DNA from: Thalassotalea sp. ND16A
GTDB taxonomy: Bacteria; Pseudomonadota; Gammaproteobacteria; Enterobacterales; Alteromonadaceae
Length of the DNA stretch: 64,000 bases
Direction of reading: 5' to 3'
Assembly: GCF_000764205.1 (NCBI RefSeq)
Contig: NZ_JQDZ01000018.1
Location: 61,994-125,993 of the forward strand
Both the position numbers and the translations under genes were made by a program. Below are positions 29,540-38,593 of this stretch, piece by piece. Under the pieces are notes generated by a model. That model was given only the letters and a program-made list of their open reading frames with translations. It was not told where the DNA came from and did no database searches. Each line of letters opens with the position of its first letter. Position 1 is the stretch's first letter.

Positions 29540-29630
29540 TTTCTCGTTTCTCGTTTCTCGTTTCTCGTTTCTCGTTTCTCGTTTCTCGTTTCTCGTTTCT
29601 CGTTTCTCGTTTCTCGTTTCTCGTTTCTCG
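29540..29630. repeat. Heptanucleotide tandem repeat TTTCTCG, 13 copies
   Basis: Thirteen perfect, uninterrupted copies of the 7-base unit TTTCTCG lie between tRNA-Trp and holD. The plus strand is purely T, C and G in this stretch (polypyrimidine-rich). The copy number is likely to vary between isolates. Confidence 0.97.
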
Positions 29631-29774
29631 CAATCATGAGCCCAGCAAAATCAGCCTCACAATATTTTTTCAGCCGCGATATCGCTAATTATTCTATTGT
29701 GCCAATTCGGTGATTCTGTCATCATAACTACAACATTCAGCAGAGCTTTTTTGAAGCCACTCCAGTGAATAACA

Positions 29775-30248
29775 ATGAACATTAGCGAGCGACAATTTCA
29801 ATATTTACAGACTATGGGCGTCAGCTTATGGCAATCGCGCGAACAGTTCTTTAAAAAGCCGGAACAAGCGAATACTGAGCATGAAAGCACTGAACCAGAA
29901 AACATTGAACAACCTGATTTAAGCGCATCATCGCCAGCGATAACTCCAACAGAGCAAGCGAGAAAAGCGCCAGTTGTTGTCAAAAAGCATTCGTTCGACA
30001 ACATTGAACAAGTTCTTCAAGCTAAATTAATTACCGACATTGCTATCGTTTTGGATATAACATCGGCCAGCATTAAATTAACCGATGAAGGCGTTATATT
30101 TGGGCCACTATTATGGCAATTTAATGCCACAGACAGCATCGAGTATAAAGACAATAGGTTAATATCGCCTGAGCTTGGGGCGATTACAAGCAATGCAATG
30201 AAAGCCAAATTATGGGTCTGCCTGGCAGCTCATATCAACAACCACTAA
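29775..30248 (+). CDS. holD: DNA polymerase III psi subunit
   Basis: A 157-residue protein with the HolD N-terminus, RQFQYLQTMGVSLWQSRE, which links the clamp loader to chi and SSB. A low-complexity Glu/Pro/Thr-rich linker spans residues ~32-70, and the remainder folds as the chi-binding part (LWQFNATDSIEYKDNRLISP). The gene is 19 bases before rimI, the conserved holD-rimI order, which supports the call for this poorly conserved protein. Confidence 0.85.
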   Translation: MNISERQFQYLQTMGVSLWQSREQFFKKPEQANTEHESTEPENIEQPDLSASSPAITPTEQARKAPVVVKKHSFDNIEQVLQAKLITDIAIVLDITSASIKLTDEGVIFGPLLWQFNATDSIEYKDNRLISPELGAITSNAMKAKLWVCLAAHINNH

Positions 30249-30267
30249 CAACAAACGATACAACACT

Positions 30268-30714
30268 ATGAGCAAACCGTGTCTGCAAAACTTCAGCAAA
30301 AGCGATGCTGAAACCATTTACGCAATAGAAACCGCCAGTAACCCGTTTCCCTGGAGCAAGAAAACCTTACTGAGCTGCATCGGTGGTCGTTACATCACCC
30401 GCCAGTTAACGGTGAATGATGTTGTGGTTGGCTTTTACGTCGGCGATTTGGTCATTGATGAATTTACGTTAATGGAAATTTGCGTTCACCCAGAAAGTCA
30501 GGGCAAAGGTTACGGGCAGCTTTTACTGACGGACTTTTTAGCCATGGCGAAACAAAAACAAGTCGTTACCTGCCATTTAGAAGTGCGTTCGAAAAACATT
30601 GCCGCGCAAATGTTGTACATGAAAAATGGCTTCATTCAGGTACATCGCCGGACCGGTTATTACCCAGCGGCAATCGGTTATGAAGATGCCATAGTGATGA
30701 GTTTATCGCTTTAG
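30268..30714 (+). CDS. rimI: Ribosomal protein S18 alanine N-acetyltransferase
   Basis: A 148-residue GNAT enzyme. The acetyl-CoA motif is ICVHPESQGKGYGQLLLTDF; the family marks NPFPWSKKTLLSCI near the N-terminus and KNGFIQVHRRTGYYPA near the C-terminus match RimI. It lies directly after holD. Confidence 0.92.
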   Translation: MSKPCLQNFSKSDAETIYAIETASNPFPWSKKTLLSCIGGRYITRQLTVNDVVVGFYVGDLVIDEFTLMEICVHPESQGKGYGQLLLTDFLAMAKQKQVVTCHLEVRSKNIAAQMLYMKNGFIQVHRRTGYYPAAIGYEDAIVMSLSL

Positions 30715-30834
30715 CTACTGAGTTTATCGTTACCGCTCACGAACCAAACCAAGCCGGTGCTGCGTTCAAGCTAAAATTTTATTAATTTTGGCAAAATCTC
30801 TGTCAAACTTGCTGCTCTTGCTGCGCAATTTCTG

Positions 30835-30840
30835 TATAAT
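30835..30840 (+). promoter_or_regulatory. Candidate -10 element before prfC
   Basis: A perfect TATAAT lies 143 bases before the prfC start. The best -35 candidate (TTGCTG) is spaced 20 bases away, which is longer than ideal. Confidence 0.45.
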
Positions 30841-30982
30841 ATTGCGCTTTTATGTCTGTGCACTTTTTAATCGACTTATCTGATCACAGCAGCATACAGG
30901 CAAAACCAAATTATTAGTTAAATTAATGGCGTATTGTTGTTAATTAACATTTATTGAAGTTACTAGTGAGCAATTGTAAAAC

Positions 30983-32563
30983 ATGACAATTCAACAGCAG
31001 GAAGTAAACAAGCGAAGGACTTTCGCTATAATATCGCATCCCGATGCCGGTAAAACCACCATTACCGAAAAAGTCTTACTTTTTGGTCAAGCGCTACAAA
31101 AAGCGGGTACCGTAAAAGGTAAAAAGTCGGGCCAACACGCCAAGTCTGACTGGATGGAAATGGAAAAAGACCGTGGTATCTCCATTACCACCTCAGTGAT
31201 GCAGTTTCCTTATCAAGATTGTTTGGTGAACCTGCTAGATACCCCGGGCCATGAAGACTTCTCGGAAGATACTTACCGAACTCTTACCGCGGTAGATTCT
31301 TGTTTAATGGTTATCGATACCGCCAAAGGTGTCGAGGACCGAACCGTTAAATTAATGGAAGTCACCCGATTGCGTGATACCCCTATCATTACCTTTATGA
31401 ATAAAATGGACCGTGATGTACGCGATCCCATTGAAGTAATGGATGAAGTTGAAGAAGTATTAAAAATAAAGTGTTCACCGGTCACCTGGCCTATCGGCAT
31501 GGGTAAAGAGTTTAAAGGGGTATATAACCTTTTAACTGACGAGACCATTTTATACAAAACTGGCCAGGGCCATACCATTCAGGAGAAAGTGGTCATTAAA
31601 GGCTTGGATAACCCAGCGCTGGATGTTGAAGTTGGTGCTTTTGCTGATGATTTACGTGAAGAACTGGAATTGGTTCTTGGTGCCTGTCATGAGTTTAACC
31701 TGGAAGAATTTTTAGCCGGTGAGCTAACACCCGTTTACTTTGGTACGGCATTGGGTAACTTTGGCGTCGACCATATGCTTGACGGCTTAACCCAGTGGGC
31801 ACCAACACCGCAACCTCGTCAAACCGACAAGCGTGAAGTGCTCGCCACAGAAGAAAAATTTTCAGGGTTTGTTTTTAAAATCCAAGCGAATATGGACCCG
31901 AAACATCGTGACCGTATCGCCTTTATGCGTATTTGCTCAGGTAACTACACCAAAGGCATGAAGATGAAGCAAGTGCGGTTGGCTAAAGACGTGAAAATTG
32001 CCGATGCGGTAACCTTTATGGCCGGCGATCGCTCAAACGTCGAACAAGCGTTTGCCGGTGACATTATCGGCTTACACAACCATGGTTCGATCCAAATTGG
32101 TGATACCTTTACTGCTGGTGAAGAGATGAAGTTTAGTGGCATTCCAAACTTTGCCCCGGAAATGTTCCGCCGTATTCGCCTGCGTGACCCGTTAAAAGCC
32201 AAGCAATTGCAAAAGGGCTTAATCCAACTTTCAGAAGAAGGTGCGGTGCAGGTGTTTAGACCACTGAGCAATAACGACATGATTGTTGGTGCTGTAGGTG
32301 TGTTGCAGTTTGAGGTGGTGGTACATCGCTTGAAAAATGAATATAACGTAGACGCATTATACGAGCCAATTTCAGTTGCCACGGCCCGTTGGGTAAATTG
32401 TGATGACAACAAAATCATGGCCACTTTTGAGAAGAAAGCGTACGACAATTTAGCCCTGGATGGCGGCGATAACTTAACCTACATTGCTCCAACTATGGTA
32501 AATTTAAATTTAATGCAAGAACGTTACCCTGAAGTTGTGTTCCACAAAACCCGTGAACACTAA
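30983..32563 (+). CDS. prfC: Peptide chain release factor 3
   Basis: A 526-residue translational GTPase that recycles RF1/RF2. G motifs are [13 protein letters not shown] (G1), [12 protein letters not shown] (G2), [18 protein letters not shown] (G3) and TFMNKMDRD (G4). Length and the C-terminal [16 protein letters not shown] match RF3 rather than EF-G. Confidence 0.97.
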   Translation: MTIQQQEVNKRRTFAIISHPDAGKTTITEKVLLFGQALQKAGTVKGKKSGQHAKSDWMEMEKDRGISITTSVMQFPYQDCLVNLLDTPGHEDFSEDTYRTLTAVDSCLMVIDTAKGVEDRTVKLMEVTRLRDTPIITFMNKMDRDVRDPIEVMDEVEEVLKIKCSPVTWPIGMGKEFKGVYNLLTDETILYKTGQGHTIQEKVVIKGLDNPALDVEVGAFADDLREELELVLGACHEFNLEEFLAGELTPVYFGTALGNFGVDHMLDGLTQWAPTPQPRQTDKREVLATEEKFSGFVFKIQANMDPKHRDRIAFMRICSGNYTKGMKMKQVRLAKDVKIADAVTFMAGDRSNVEQAFAGDIIGLHNHGSIQIGDTFTAGEEMKFSGIPNFAPEMFRRIRLRDPLKAKQLQKGLIQLSEEGAVQVFRPLSNNDMIVGAVGVLQFEVVVHRLKNEYNVDALYEPISVATARWVNCDDNKIMATFEKKAYDNLALDGGDNLTYIAPTMVNLNLMQERYPEVVFHKTREH

Positions 32564-32605
32564 ATGCCCTTTTAAAAGAACAGCAAAAGAGAACAGACAG
32601 AAGAT

Positions 32606-34345
32606 ATGAATATTCGTCAACTTTTAAATGAAAAAGTAAAAGCCGCAATGGTAGCCGCCGGCTTACCAGAAGACACTAACCCTGCGGTTAGTGCTTCCTC
32701 TCGTCCTCAATTTGGTGACTACCAGGCAAATGGGGTAATGGGCGCCGCGAAAAAATTAAAAACTAACCCTAGAGCGTTAGCGCAAACGGTGCTAGATAAC
32801 CTTGAGCTGAACGACATTGCAGAAAAGCTTGAACTGGCTGGTCCTGGCTTTATTAACATCCATTTAAATAAAGACTGGTTAGCCCAGCAGTTAGCTGTTG
32901 CGGCTACTGATAGCAAGCTAAACGTCAGCCAAAACCCAAGTCCGAAAACGGTTGTGGTGGATTACTCTGCCCCTAACCTTGCCAAAGAAATGCACGTTGG
33001 TCATTTACGTTCAACCATTATTGGTGATGCCGTAGTGCGCGCTTTGGAGTTTCGTGGCGAAAACGTTATCCGTCAGAATCACATGGGGGACTGGGGTACG
33101 CAATTTGGCATGTTACTGGCACATTTAAGCGACAAGCTTAGCAGTAACGAAGTGGCTGAAACCGCCCTTGCCGATTTAGAAAACTTTTACCGTGAAGCGA
33201 AAATTCGCTTTGACGAAGAAGACGGCTTTGCCGATCGTGCTCGTGAATTCGTAGTAAAACTTCAAGGGGGCGACAGCGAGTGTTTAACCCTTTGGAAACA
33301 GTTTATCGATATTTCGATTCATCACTCAGAAGAGATTTACCAAGCACTTAACGTTACCTTGACTCGTGATGACATTATGGGCGAAAGTGCCTACAACCCT
33401 GACTTGCCAAACGTGATTAGTGAATTAATGGCAAAAGGCATTGCGGTTGAAGATCAAGGCGCTAAAGTTGTGTTCATTAAAGAAATGGCCAACAAAGATG
33501 GTGACCCTTCGGTATTTATCGTACAAAAATCTGGTGGCGGTTACTTGTATGCCACAACCGACTTATCTGCCTGTCGATATCGCAGTACCGATTTAGCCGC
33601 TGATCGCATCATTATCTTCACCGATGCTCGCCAGGCATTGCACTTTAAACAAGTTGAAATCACTGCCCGTAACGCCGGTTTCTTACCCGCGACGACCGGT
33701 TACGATCATTGCCCATTTGGGATGATGATGGGTGATGATGGCAAACCATTTAAAACCCGTACCGGTGGCACCATTAAACTGGCCGAACTGCTCGAAGAAG
33801 CCGTAAGTAGAGCCAGCGAGTTAATGGCCGAAAAAATTGCCGACTTCTCCGAAGCAGAAAGAAACGAGATCGCGCGTAAAGTAGGGATTGGCGCGGTGAA
33901 ATTTGCCGACTTATCGAAAAACCGCACCTCAGATTATATCTTCAACTGGAAAACCATGCTCAGCTTTGAGGGGGCCACAGCACCGTACTTACAGTACGCA
34001 TTCACCCGCATTCAAAGTATCTTCAAAAAAGCCGGTATTGATGGCACGACATTAAGCAATGACATGATAATTGCCGAGCCACAGGAAAAAGCCCTGGCGG
34101 TTAAGCTGATGCAATTTGAAGAAGTACTAGATGCTGTGATCAGCGAGTGTACGCCTAACTTGTTATGTAACTACTTATACGAGTTAGCCAGTTTGTACAT
34201 GAGCTTCTACGAAGCCTGCCCGATCCTCAAAGATGGCATTGCAGAGGAAACCAAGCTTTCACGCCTGCGTTTATGTAATGTAATTGCGCGTACGCTCGAG
34301 CAAGGCTTAGATGTGCTAGGTATTGAAGTGATGGACCGCATGTAG
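32606..34345 (+). CDS. argS: Arginyl-tRNA synthetase
   Basis: A 579-residue class I synthetase. The HIGH-like signature is [16 protein letters not shown], followed by [11 protein letters not shown]; the KMSKS loop is replaced by a divergent segment ([12 protein letters not shown]), usual in bacterial ArgRS. The C-terminal DALR anticodon domain has [12 protein letters not shown] and ends LGIEVMDRM. It follows prfC by 42 bases and has its own terminator. Confidence 0.97.
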   Translation: MNIRQLLNEKVKAAMVAAGLPEDTNPAVSASSRPQFGDYQANGVMGAAKKLKTNPRALAQTVLDNLELNDIAEKLELAGPGFINIHLNKDWLAQQLAVAATDSKLNVSQNPSPKTVVVDYSAPNLAKEMHVGHLRSTIIGDAVVRALEFRGENVIRQNHMGDWGTQFGMLLAHLSDKLSSNEVAETALADLENFYREAKIRFDEEDGFADRAREFVVKLQGGDSECLTLWKQFIDISIHHSEEIYQALNVTLTRDDIMGESAYNPDLPNVISELMAKGIAVEDQGAKVVFIKEMANKDGDPSVFIVQKSGGGYLYATTDLSACRYRSTDLAADRIIIFTDARQALHFKQVEITARNAGFLPATTGYDHCPFGMMMGDDGKPFKTRTGGTIKLAELLEEAVSRASELMAEKIADFSEAERNEIARKVGIGAVKFADLSKNRTSDYIFNWKTMLSFEGATAPYLQYAFTRIQSIFKKAGIDGTTLSNDMIIAEPQEKALAVKLMQFEEVLDAVISECTPNLLCNYLYELASLYMSFYEACPILKDGIAEETKLSRLRLCNVIARTLEQGLDVLGIEVMDRM

Positions 34346-34403
34346 TTTCATTCAAACATAGCCTGCTGATGCAAGCCTGTTACTTAACGTGGAGCTAATT
34401 AAG

Positions 34404-34435
34404 AGCACTGGATTAATCTAATCCAGTGCTTTTTT
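34404..34435 (+). terminator. argS terminator
   Basis: A perfect 12-bp stem (AGCACTGGATTA, loop ATC) followed by Ts, about 60 bases after the argS stop. Confidence 0.93.
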
Positions 34436-34458
34436 ATTACAGAAGGTTTACATTCTTC

Positions 34459-34628
34459 GTGCAATATCTTCACTTAAGTTAGAAATAACACACCATCATT
34501 GCGGCGCAGGCCGCAACCTCATGAACAGCGACAGAGCATATAAGGTACTGTTTATAATCACGTTCTAACCGAATGGAGGTTGCGGCCTGCGCCGCAATGA
34601 CGTGGTTAATTGTTTCGAAGTATTGCAC
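34459..34628. repeat. Palindromic MITE-like element with 25-bp inner inverted repeats
   Basis: A 25-bp perfect inverted repeat (34496-34520 and 34576-34600; core GCGGCGCAGGCCGCAACC) encloses 55 bases. Outside it, GTGCAATATCTTC at 34459 and GAAGTATTGCAC at 34617 form an imperfect outer pair. The arms are far more GC-rich than the surroundings. No coding capacity. It fills most of the gap between argS and the next gene. Confidence 0.75.
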
Positions 34629-34694
34629 ACACACTAAAAAATGAGTGCCAGCAATTGGCATGCTGCTGGTACAAGCCTTTTTACTTGTTAATGA

Positions 34695-35060
34695 TTAACC
34701 GGCGGCTCTGGCTAAACTAACGGAAGTTTTATTTACTGAAATAAAAGCGATGATAAAGAACAATAAAGACACGGTAAAAGTAGCAAACCAGTTTTGCTCA
34801 TAAGATAACAGATCAAAATAAAACAACGCGTTTTCGATTGAGCCGGTAATGGCACCAAAAGCCAGCAATGCATATCTATTTAAATTGCCATTCGCTTTAC
34901 ATAATAGCGCCAACAAGTAACCCAACATCGGAATGAAGGTCCAAAGGACAAAAACGATAAGAGAAAAAAACAACGCCGATAATGCAATGTTTGAGGTGTA
35001 CAACCTTTCAATCAACGGGAAAAATTGCGCTAAAAAATAGCCAAAAAAAAGATACAGCAT
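34695..35060 (-). CDS. Small integral membrane protein of unknown function
   Basis: A 121-residue protein with four predicted transmembrane segments (about residues 2-18, 25-52, 62-80 and 90-108). The C-terminus, NKTSVSLARAAG, is probably cytoplasmic. No motif that I recognise. It stands alone on the minus strand between the palindromic element and the YbaY-like gene. Confidence 0.65.
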   Translation of the reverse strand: MLYLFFGYFLAQFFPLIERLYTSNIALSALFFSLIVFVLWTFIPMLGYLLALLCKANGNLNRYALLAFGAITGSIENALFYFDLLSYEQNWFATFTVSLLFFIIAFISVNKTSVSLARAAG

Positions 35061-35189
35061 ATAAACAAATCACCATTAGCAGCTTAAGAAAAAATTAAGC
35101 CATGATGATACTCGCTCAAAACAATCATTGTTTTGATCTAAATAGCTTTTTTTGTAGTTTTCAACAAAATAATCGGCTTATAGGGACAC

Positions 35190-35222
35190 ATTAAAAAAGG
35201 GCCAACGTCAATTTGGCCCTTT
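35190..35222 (-). terminator. Terminator after the YbaY-like lipoprotein gene
   Basis: Stem AAAGGGCCAA/TTGGCCCTTT with a 7-base loop; the minus strand continues with a T-run. It begins 50 bases past the stop codon at 35273. Confidence 0.88.
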
Positions 35223-35272
35223 GATGTGCAATTAATATATACTAAAGTAGTAACATTTTTGGAGGCTATTAA

Positions 35273-35776
35273 CTAATCTACCCTTTCAATAACAATGTCA
35301 GCAAAGTCATCATTACCCTTAGTCAGTACAAAAACTGCCTCATTTAGCCAATGAGTTAGTTCATAACTTCCTTCAGTATTAAGCTTATAGTACCTTACAT
35401 AAACTTTATAAGTTGAGGTAGAATCTATGTCTTGCTTATTAAAAAATGTTTTAAAGTTTATAGGAAATGTTTCTTCTCCTTTTATGAGTATACATCTGGT
35501 CGAAACATTAGGATAAATAATATCTTGAATAGTGACATCGTTTATTTCTATATGAATATAATCGCCTTTAGTTACTTCTATGTGGTCATATGAGTCTATG
35601 GTCCCCCAAACTTTATCTGTACCATCAGTGCTTTCACAAAACTCATTAGATTCTAAAACTGGCTTATCATCAATAGGTTCGTTTGGGGTTTCTGAGTCAT
35701 CACCGCCACATGAAGTAAGGAAAATTAATAAGCAAAGAAAATAGCTTATTTGCATTGTAAGTTTCACTATAAGCAC
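35273..35776 (-). CDS. YbaY/YscW-like lipoprotein
   Basis: A 167-residue predicted lipoprotein with lipobox LTSC near residue 23, followed by an acidic linker (GGDDSETPNEPIDD). The rest has the pattern of the YbaY/YscW beta-sandwich family: VWGTIDSYDHIEVTKGDYIH in outline, then FPINFKTFFNKQDID, TYKVYVRYY and FVLTKG. The frame opens with GTG at 35776, overlapping the protease gene by 10 bases; an ATG at 35755 would begin MQISYFLCLL and remove the overlap. It is probably co-transcribed with the upstream protease gene. The role is unknown; family membership is by pattern only. Confidence 0.65.
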   Translation of the reverse strand: MLIVKLTMQISYFLCLLIFLTSCGGDDSETPNEPIDDKPVLESNEFCESTDGTDKVWGTIDSYDHIEVTKGDYIHIEINDVTIQDIIYPNVSTRCILIKGEETFPINFKTFFNKQDIDSTSTYKVYVRYYKLNTEGSYELTHWLNEAVFVLTKGNDDFADIVIERVD

Positions 35777-36846
35777 CTTTGAGAATATCGGGCTAAAACT
35801 TCATTTGAGCCTATACTGCAACCTCCAGTTGCATTGCATGCTTTTATTCTGAATGATTGACTGTAAGGTATGTGTACTGGAAATGCTAGGCTGGATGTGG
35901 TTCCTTGTTGAATCCACCCACCTTGACTACTACTATACTTTTCAATTTTATATTGACTTGCACCAGCAACAGAGTCCCACCTCAATATATTGTCACCATA
36001 GCAGCGCAAGCTTTGCACAGATAAGTTAGTGGTAGGTAGGTGCCCATATAATGTTTGAAGTGATTGGATATCCAAAGTGCTCAGCTCATCACCTCCTAAA
36101 GGACCACTTCCGCTTATTCTGGACATTGTTGCTTGGCCATTTTTACTACATGCAAGCGAACCATAATGCATGATAGAAACGTAGTCATAATTTCCTAAAT
36201 TTTGTAATCCCCCTCCTTGAAATTGACTTAAACAGGAAGACTCTATATTTTGTTCCTGGACATTAATATATTGATCTCTGTCAGATCTAACTTGCTCATG
36301 ATCAAAACTCAAAGCATGTAATAGTTCATGGGTGTTGACCGAGTCTCCGCATACTAAAGACGCTTCAGTGTAGGTGCCGACGTTTCTGCCTACACCTGAG
36401 TAACATCCACCGTAAGTCTGCAAATAATACAAATCTCGGATGATTTTTAAGTATTCAGTTTGATTTGTTCTAGGTACAAACCTCAAACCTGAAATACTTT
36501 CAAGGTTGCCCATTGTTGCAATAATTGCGTTTTTATTGGCTGTAGTGAAACTAGAATCAAAAGTATATGGCACGATTGCAAGTGGCCATTTACTGCTATC
36601 ACCAGAAATTACAGCTCCCTTAGCAGTAGGTCCCTGATGTTGTGTTAAATCTTCATAATAGCCCAAGAATATATCTCCTTGGTGAAATACTCTTCCATCT
36701 GGGATTTTATTTGCAATTACGTTACCTGATACTAAGTTACCTGATTCATCATATTTATCTATATGTACTTCAACTTCTTCTGCAAATGAATTTGAGATGA
36801 TGGTAGTAGTGAATATTATCATTAAAGTTTTGATTGCATTTTTCAA
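35767..36846 (-). CDS. Secreted astacin-family (M12A) zinc metalloprotease
   Basis: About 360 residues. A signal peptide ends near SNSFAEE. The zinc motif is HELLHALSFDHE with the extended astacin His, followed by Arg in QVRSDRDQY, and the Met-turn is YVSIMHYGS. Before it lies WPLAIVPYTFDSSF, the usual start of the mature catalytic domain. The last ~85 residues look like a fibronectin III-type domain ending RYSQRCL. The frame is open to 36927, but TTG at 36846 sits 9 bases after AAGGA and starts directly at the signal peptide, so I prefer it. It is likely to act outside the cell. Confidence 0.88.
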   Translation of the reverse strand: MKNAIKTLMIIFTTTIISNSFAEEVEVHIDKYDESGNLVSGNVIANKIPDGRVFHQGDIFLGYYEDLTQHQGPTAKGAVISGDSSKWPLAIVPYTFDSSFTTANKNAIIATMGNLESISGLRFVPRTNQTEYLKIIRDLYYLQTYGGCYSGVGRNVGTYTEASLVCGDSVNTHELLHALSFDHEQVRSDRDQYINVQEQNIESSCLSQFQGGGLQNLGNYDYVSIMHYGSLACSKNGQATMSRISGSGPLGGDELSTLDIQSLQTLYGHLPTTNLSVQSLRCYGDNILRWDSVAGASQYKIEKYSSSQGGWIQQGTTSSLAFPVHIPYSQSFRIKACNATGGCSIGSNEVLARYSQRCL

Positions 36847-36927
36847 TTTTTTATATCCTTTTAAATTATTTGTAAATATCAACAAACAAAAACACAACGT
36901 AGAATTTACAATACAAGCCCTGTGCAA

Positions 36928-37251
36928 TCAATGGATTATGTCGACTTGGCAAGGCTTTAATATTGCAATTGCAGTTTTCTTTTTTAGTTCACTCACAAAA
37001 TTCCGGCGATTTTTCGTTGTCTCTTATATTCTCAGCACAATATGGGCATACTTTTGTATCATTTCCGATGTAATGGCTTGATAAGGGATAATATTTACCT
37101 TTGACTCAGGAGCATTAACTTCTTTTACTTGTGATGACTTAACGCTATCGATGGCTTCAAAAGCCACACAGGGCAAATTATCTAGCCCATCAAAGTCCAC
37201 TCGATAAATAAATTTGCTTAGAAATTTTCTATAGCATCGATATATAGTTAT
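36928..37251. other. Intergenic region, nothing convincing seen
   Basis: About 320 AT-rich bases between the protease gene and the IS66 remnant. A 47-codon plus-strand frame starting at 36938 encodes a hydrophobic peptide but has no ribosome site, so I do not call it. Confidence 0.45.
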
Positions 37252-37863
37252 GTAAGCTCCCCTGATTTTAGATATCAGTTATGTTATCTCCGAATTCAAT
37301 TAAGGAGATAACTATGAGAATTATGCGAAGCCAAGCGCAATGGCAAGCCATTATTGAAGACCAACAAACCAGTGGCTTAGCGATTATCGATTATCGATTA
37401 TTGCCAACAACATCAATTATCACCACTTCTTTTTATGCCGTGAGAAAGAAACTCGGTTTGTCGTCAGGTAACTTTGTTCGGGCCAAAATCACAAAACAAG
37501 TGGGGGTCATTGAAGAGTATTGCTGTGGCACAGATAAACCAGGCAACCATACCAATTTCGTATAATACGATTATCACAATAGCCGATCGGCACAATGTGC
37601 CATCGACTTTCTCAATGGCTACCAAGGTTATATGCACGTTGATGGTTATAAAACTTATGAGCTAACAATGGCAAGGCTGGTTGCCTGTCTTGCGCATATT
37701 CGCAGCAAATTCGTGGATGCGAAAAAGACACAACCGAAAAAGAAAACCGGTAAAGCCGATGTGGTATTAAGCTTAATCGGAAAGCTTTTTGGCATAGAGC
37801 AGCGAATAAAAGAAATGTCGATAGACGATAAATTCAAAATCTGGCATATAGCCACCACCACAA
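37252..37863 (+). mobile_element. IS66-family element, internally deleted remnant
   Basis: The left end begins GTAAGCTCCCCTGA, like IS66-family termini. It carries the N-terminal part of tnpA joined in the same frame to a middle part of tnpC; the end of tnpA, all of tnpB and the start and end of tnpC are missing, as is a recognisable right end. It cannot move on its own. Confidence 0.8.
37283..37312 (+). promoter_or_regulatory. Hairpin covering the tnpA ribosome site
   Basis: GTTATCTCC at 37283-37291 pairs exactly with GGAGATAAC at 37304-37312, which contains the AAGGAG Shine-Dalgarno sequence just before the tnpA ATG at 37314. The stem would hide the ribosome site. Confidence 0.6.
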
Positions 37864-37871
37864 TTGGGTAG
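37314..37871 (+). pseudogene. Fused IS66 tnpA-tnpC fragment with an internal stop
   Basis: Residues 1-~67 (MRIMRSQAQWQAIIEDQQTS, then FYAVRKKLGLSSGNFVRAKI) are an IS66 TnpA N-terminus, a HTH protein. After VGVIEE the frame goes straight into TnpC sequence, YCCGTDKPGNHTNFV, then a TAA at 37563-37565, then YDYHNSRSAQCAIDF, HVDGYKTYE and AHIRSKFVDAK, all TnpC. The stop replaces what is likely a leucine codon. The frame ends at 37871 soon after TnpC similarity fades. A deletion followed by a nonsense mutation explains it. Confidence 0.82.
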
Positions 37872-38026
37872 CATTTGCTGCAGTTGTTGGTATCACCATA
37901 GCCTTGAATGAAGCCGGTGAAACTGTTGATAGCCGCGGTAACCAAGTGCTTGTACTCGACTCGAAAAACCTTGATGGCACTACTGAAGTCATAGAAAAAG
38001 ATAATATTGTTTATATTTTAAACTAG
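37864..38026 (+). pseudogene. Possible orphan C-terminal gene fragment
   Basis: One plus-strand frame reads WVAFAAVVGITIALNEAGET and goes on to SKNLDGTTEVIEKDNIVYIL before a TAG at 38024-38026, with no start codon or ribosome site. It looks like the end of a gene cut off by the IS66 insertion or its later deletion. Family unknown. Confidence 0.3.
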
Positions 38027-38054
38027 CCAATTTTATTACTCTTTAGCTATTTCT

Positions 38055-38087
38055 AAAACAGCTTTCACTGTCGTGAAAGCTGTTTTT
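38055..38087. terminator. Bidirectional terminator
   Basis: A perfect 14-bp stem (AAAACAGCTTTCAC, loop TGTC) with Ts on the plus side and a T-rich run on the minus side. It would end leftward transcription of the mrcB-lipoprotein pair. Confidence 0.88.
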
Positions 38088-38150
38088 ATTAAACTCATAC
38101 CGTCAAAATTCTCGTTCATTAGATTAAGAAAAGTGTCAGCGCTAGGTAGC

Positions 38151-38579
38151 TTATTCGCGCTCGTCGATTAATGCCACTAACCTTTCTGCCTGCCTGCGTA
38201 ACCAACCACTGGCACCAAGACTGATTGCTTTCTGGGCAAGAGCACGGGCCTGGTCATGATAAGATTGAGTAAAGCGAAGTTTACCCAGACGATAATAACT
38301 TTCAGGATAGCGTGGAGCGATTCGAATTGCTCTTTCTAAAGATACTGCCGCAGCTGAATCATCACCATTAATCAATTGTTGCTCGGCTCGGTCAAGCAAA
38401 GCGACAACGGCTGCAGGAGCCTTGGCCGCAGCGTCTACTGAAGCAGGTTGAGGCTGAACTTTTGACGCTGGCTGAGGTTTAGCAGCGGACCGGGGCTTAT
38501 CACTAGTCGTCGGTATTGTTGAACATGCCGCTAAAAACCAGGGCAAACACAACAAGGCAATTTTTTTATGCAATTTCAA
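38151..38579 (-). CDS. TPR-type lipoprotein encoded after PBP1B
   Basis: About 142 residues from TTG at 38579, preceded by a GAG-containing ribosome site. Signal and lipobox are visible as CLPWFLAAC. An Ala/Pro/Lys/Gln-rich linker spans about 45 residues. The C-terminal ~75 residues form two TPR-like helical pairs (DDSAAAVSLERAIRIAPRYP and ESYYRLGKLRFTQSYHDQAR). The frame is open up to 38621, overlapping mrcB, but the later start places the signal at the N-terminus. It lies immediately downstream of mrcB. An outer-membrane lipoprotein with this architecture next to PBP1B could be a synthase cofactor; that is inference. Confidence 0.75.
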   Translation of the reverse strand: MKLHKKIALLCLPWFLAACSTIPTTSDKPRSAAKPQPASKVQPQPASVDAAAKAPAAVVALLDRAEQQLINGDDSAAAVSLERAIRIAPRYPESYYRLGKLRFTQSYHDQARALAQKAISLGASGWLRRQAERLVALIDERE

Positions 38580-38593
38580 TGTTTTCTCATCTC

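Noticed and set aside
29540..29630. CRISPR-like array
   Set aside because: The unit is only 7 bases with no spacers and no cas genes nearby; it is a simple tandem repeat.
36797..37081. Plus-strand frame of 94 codons opposite the astacin gene start
   Set aside because: Its first half is antisense to the signal-peptide region of the protease gene, and neither start has a ribosome site. Composition is simply AT-rich and hydrophobic.
38055..38087. Attenuator for a downstream gene on the plus strand
   Set aside because: The next plus-strand gene is more than 3.9 kb away; the hairpin is better explained as a terminator between converging transcripts.
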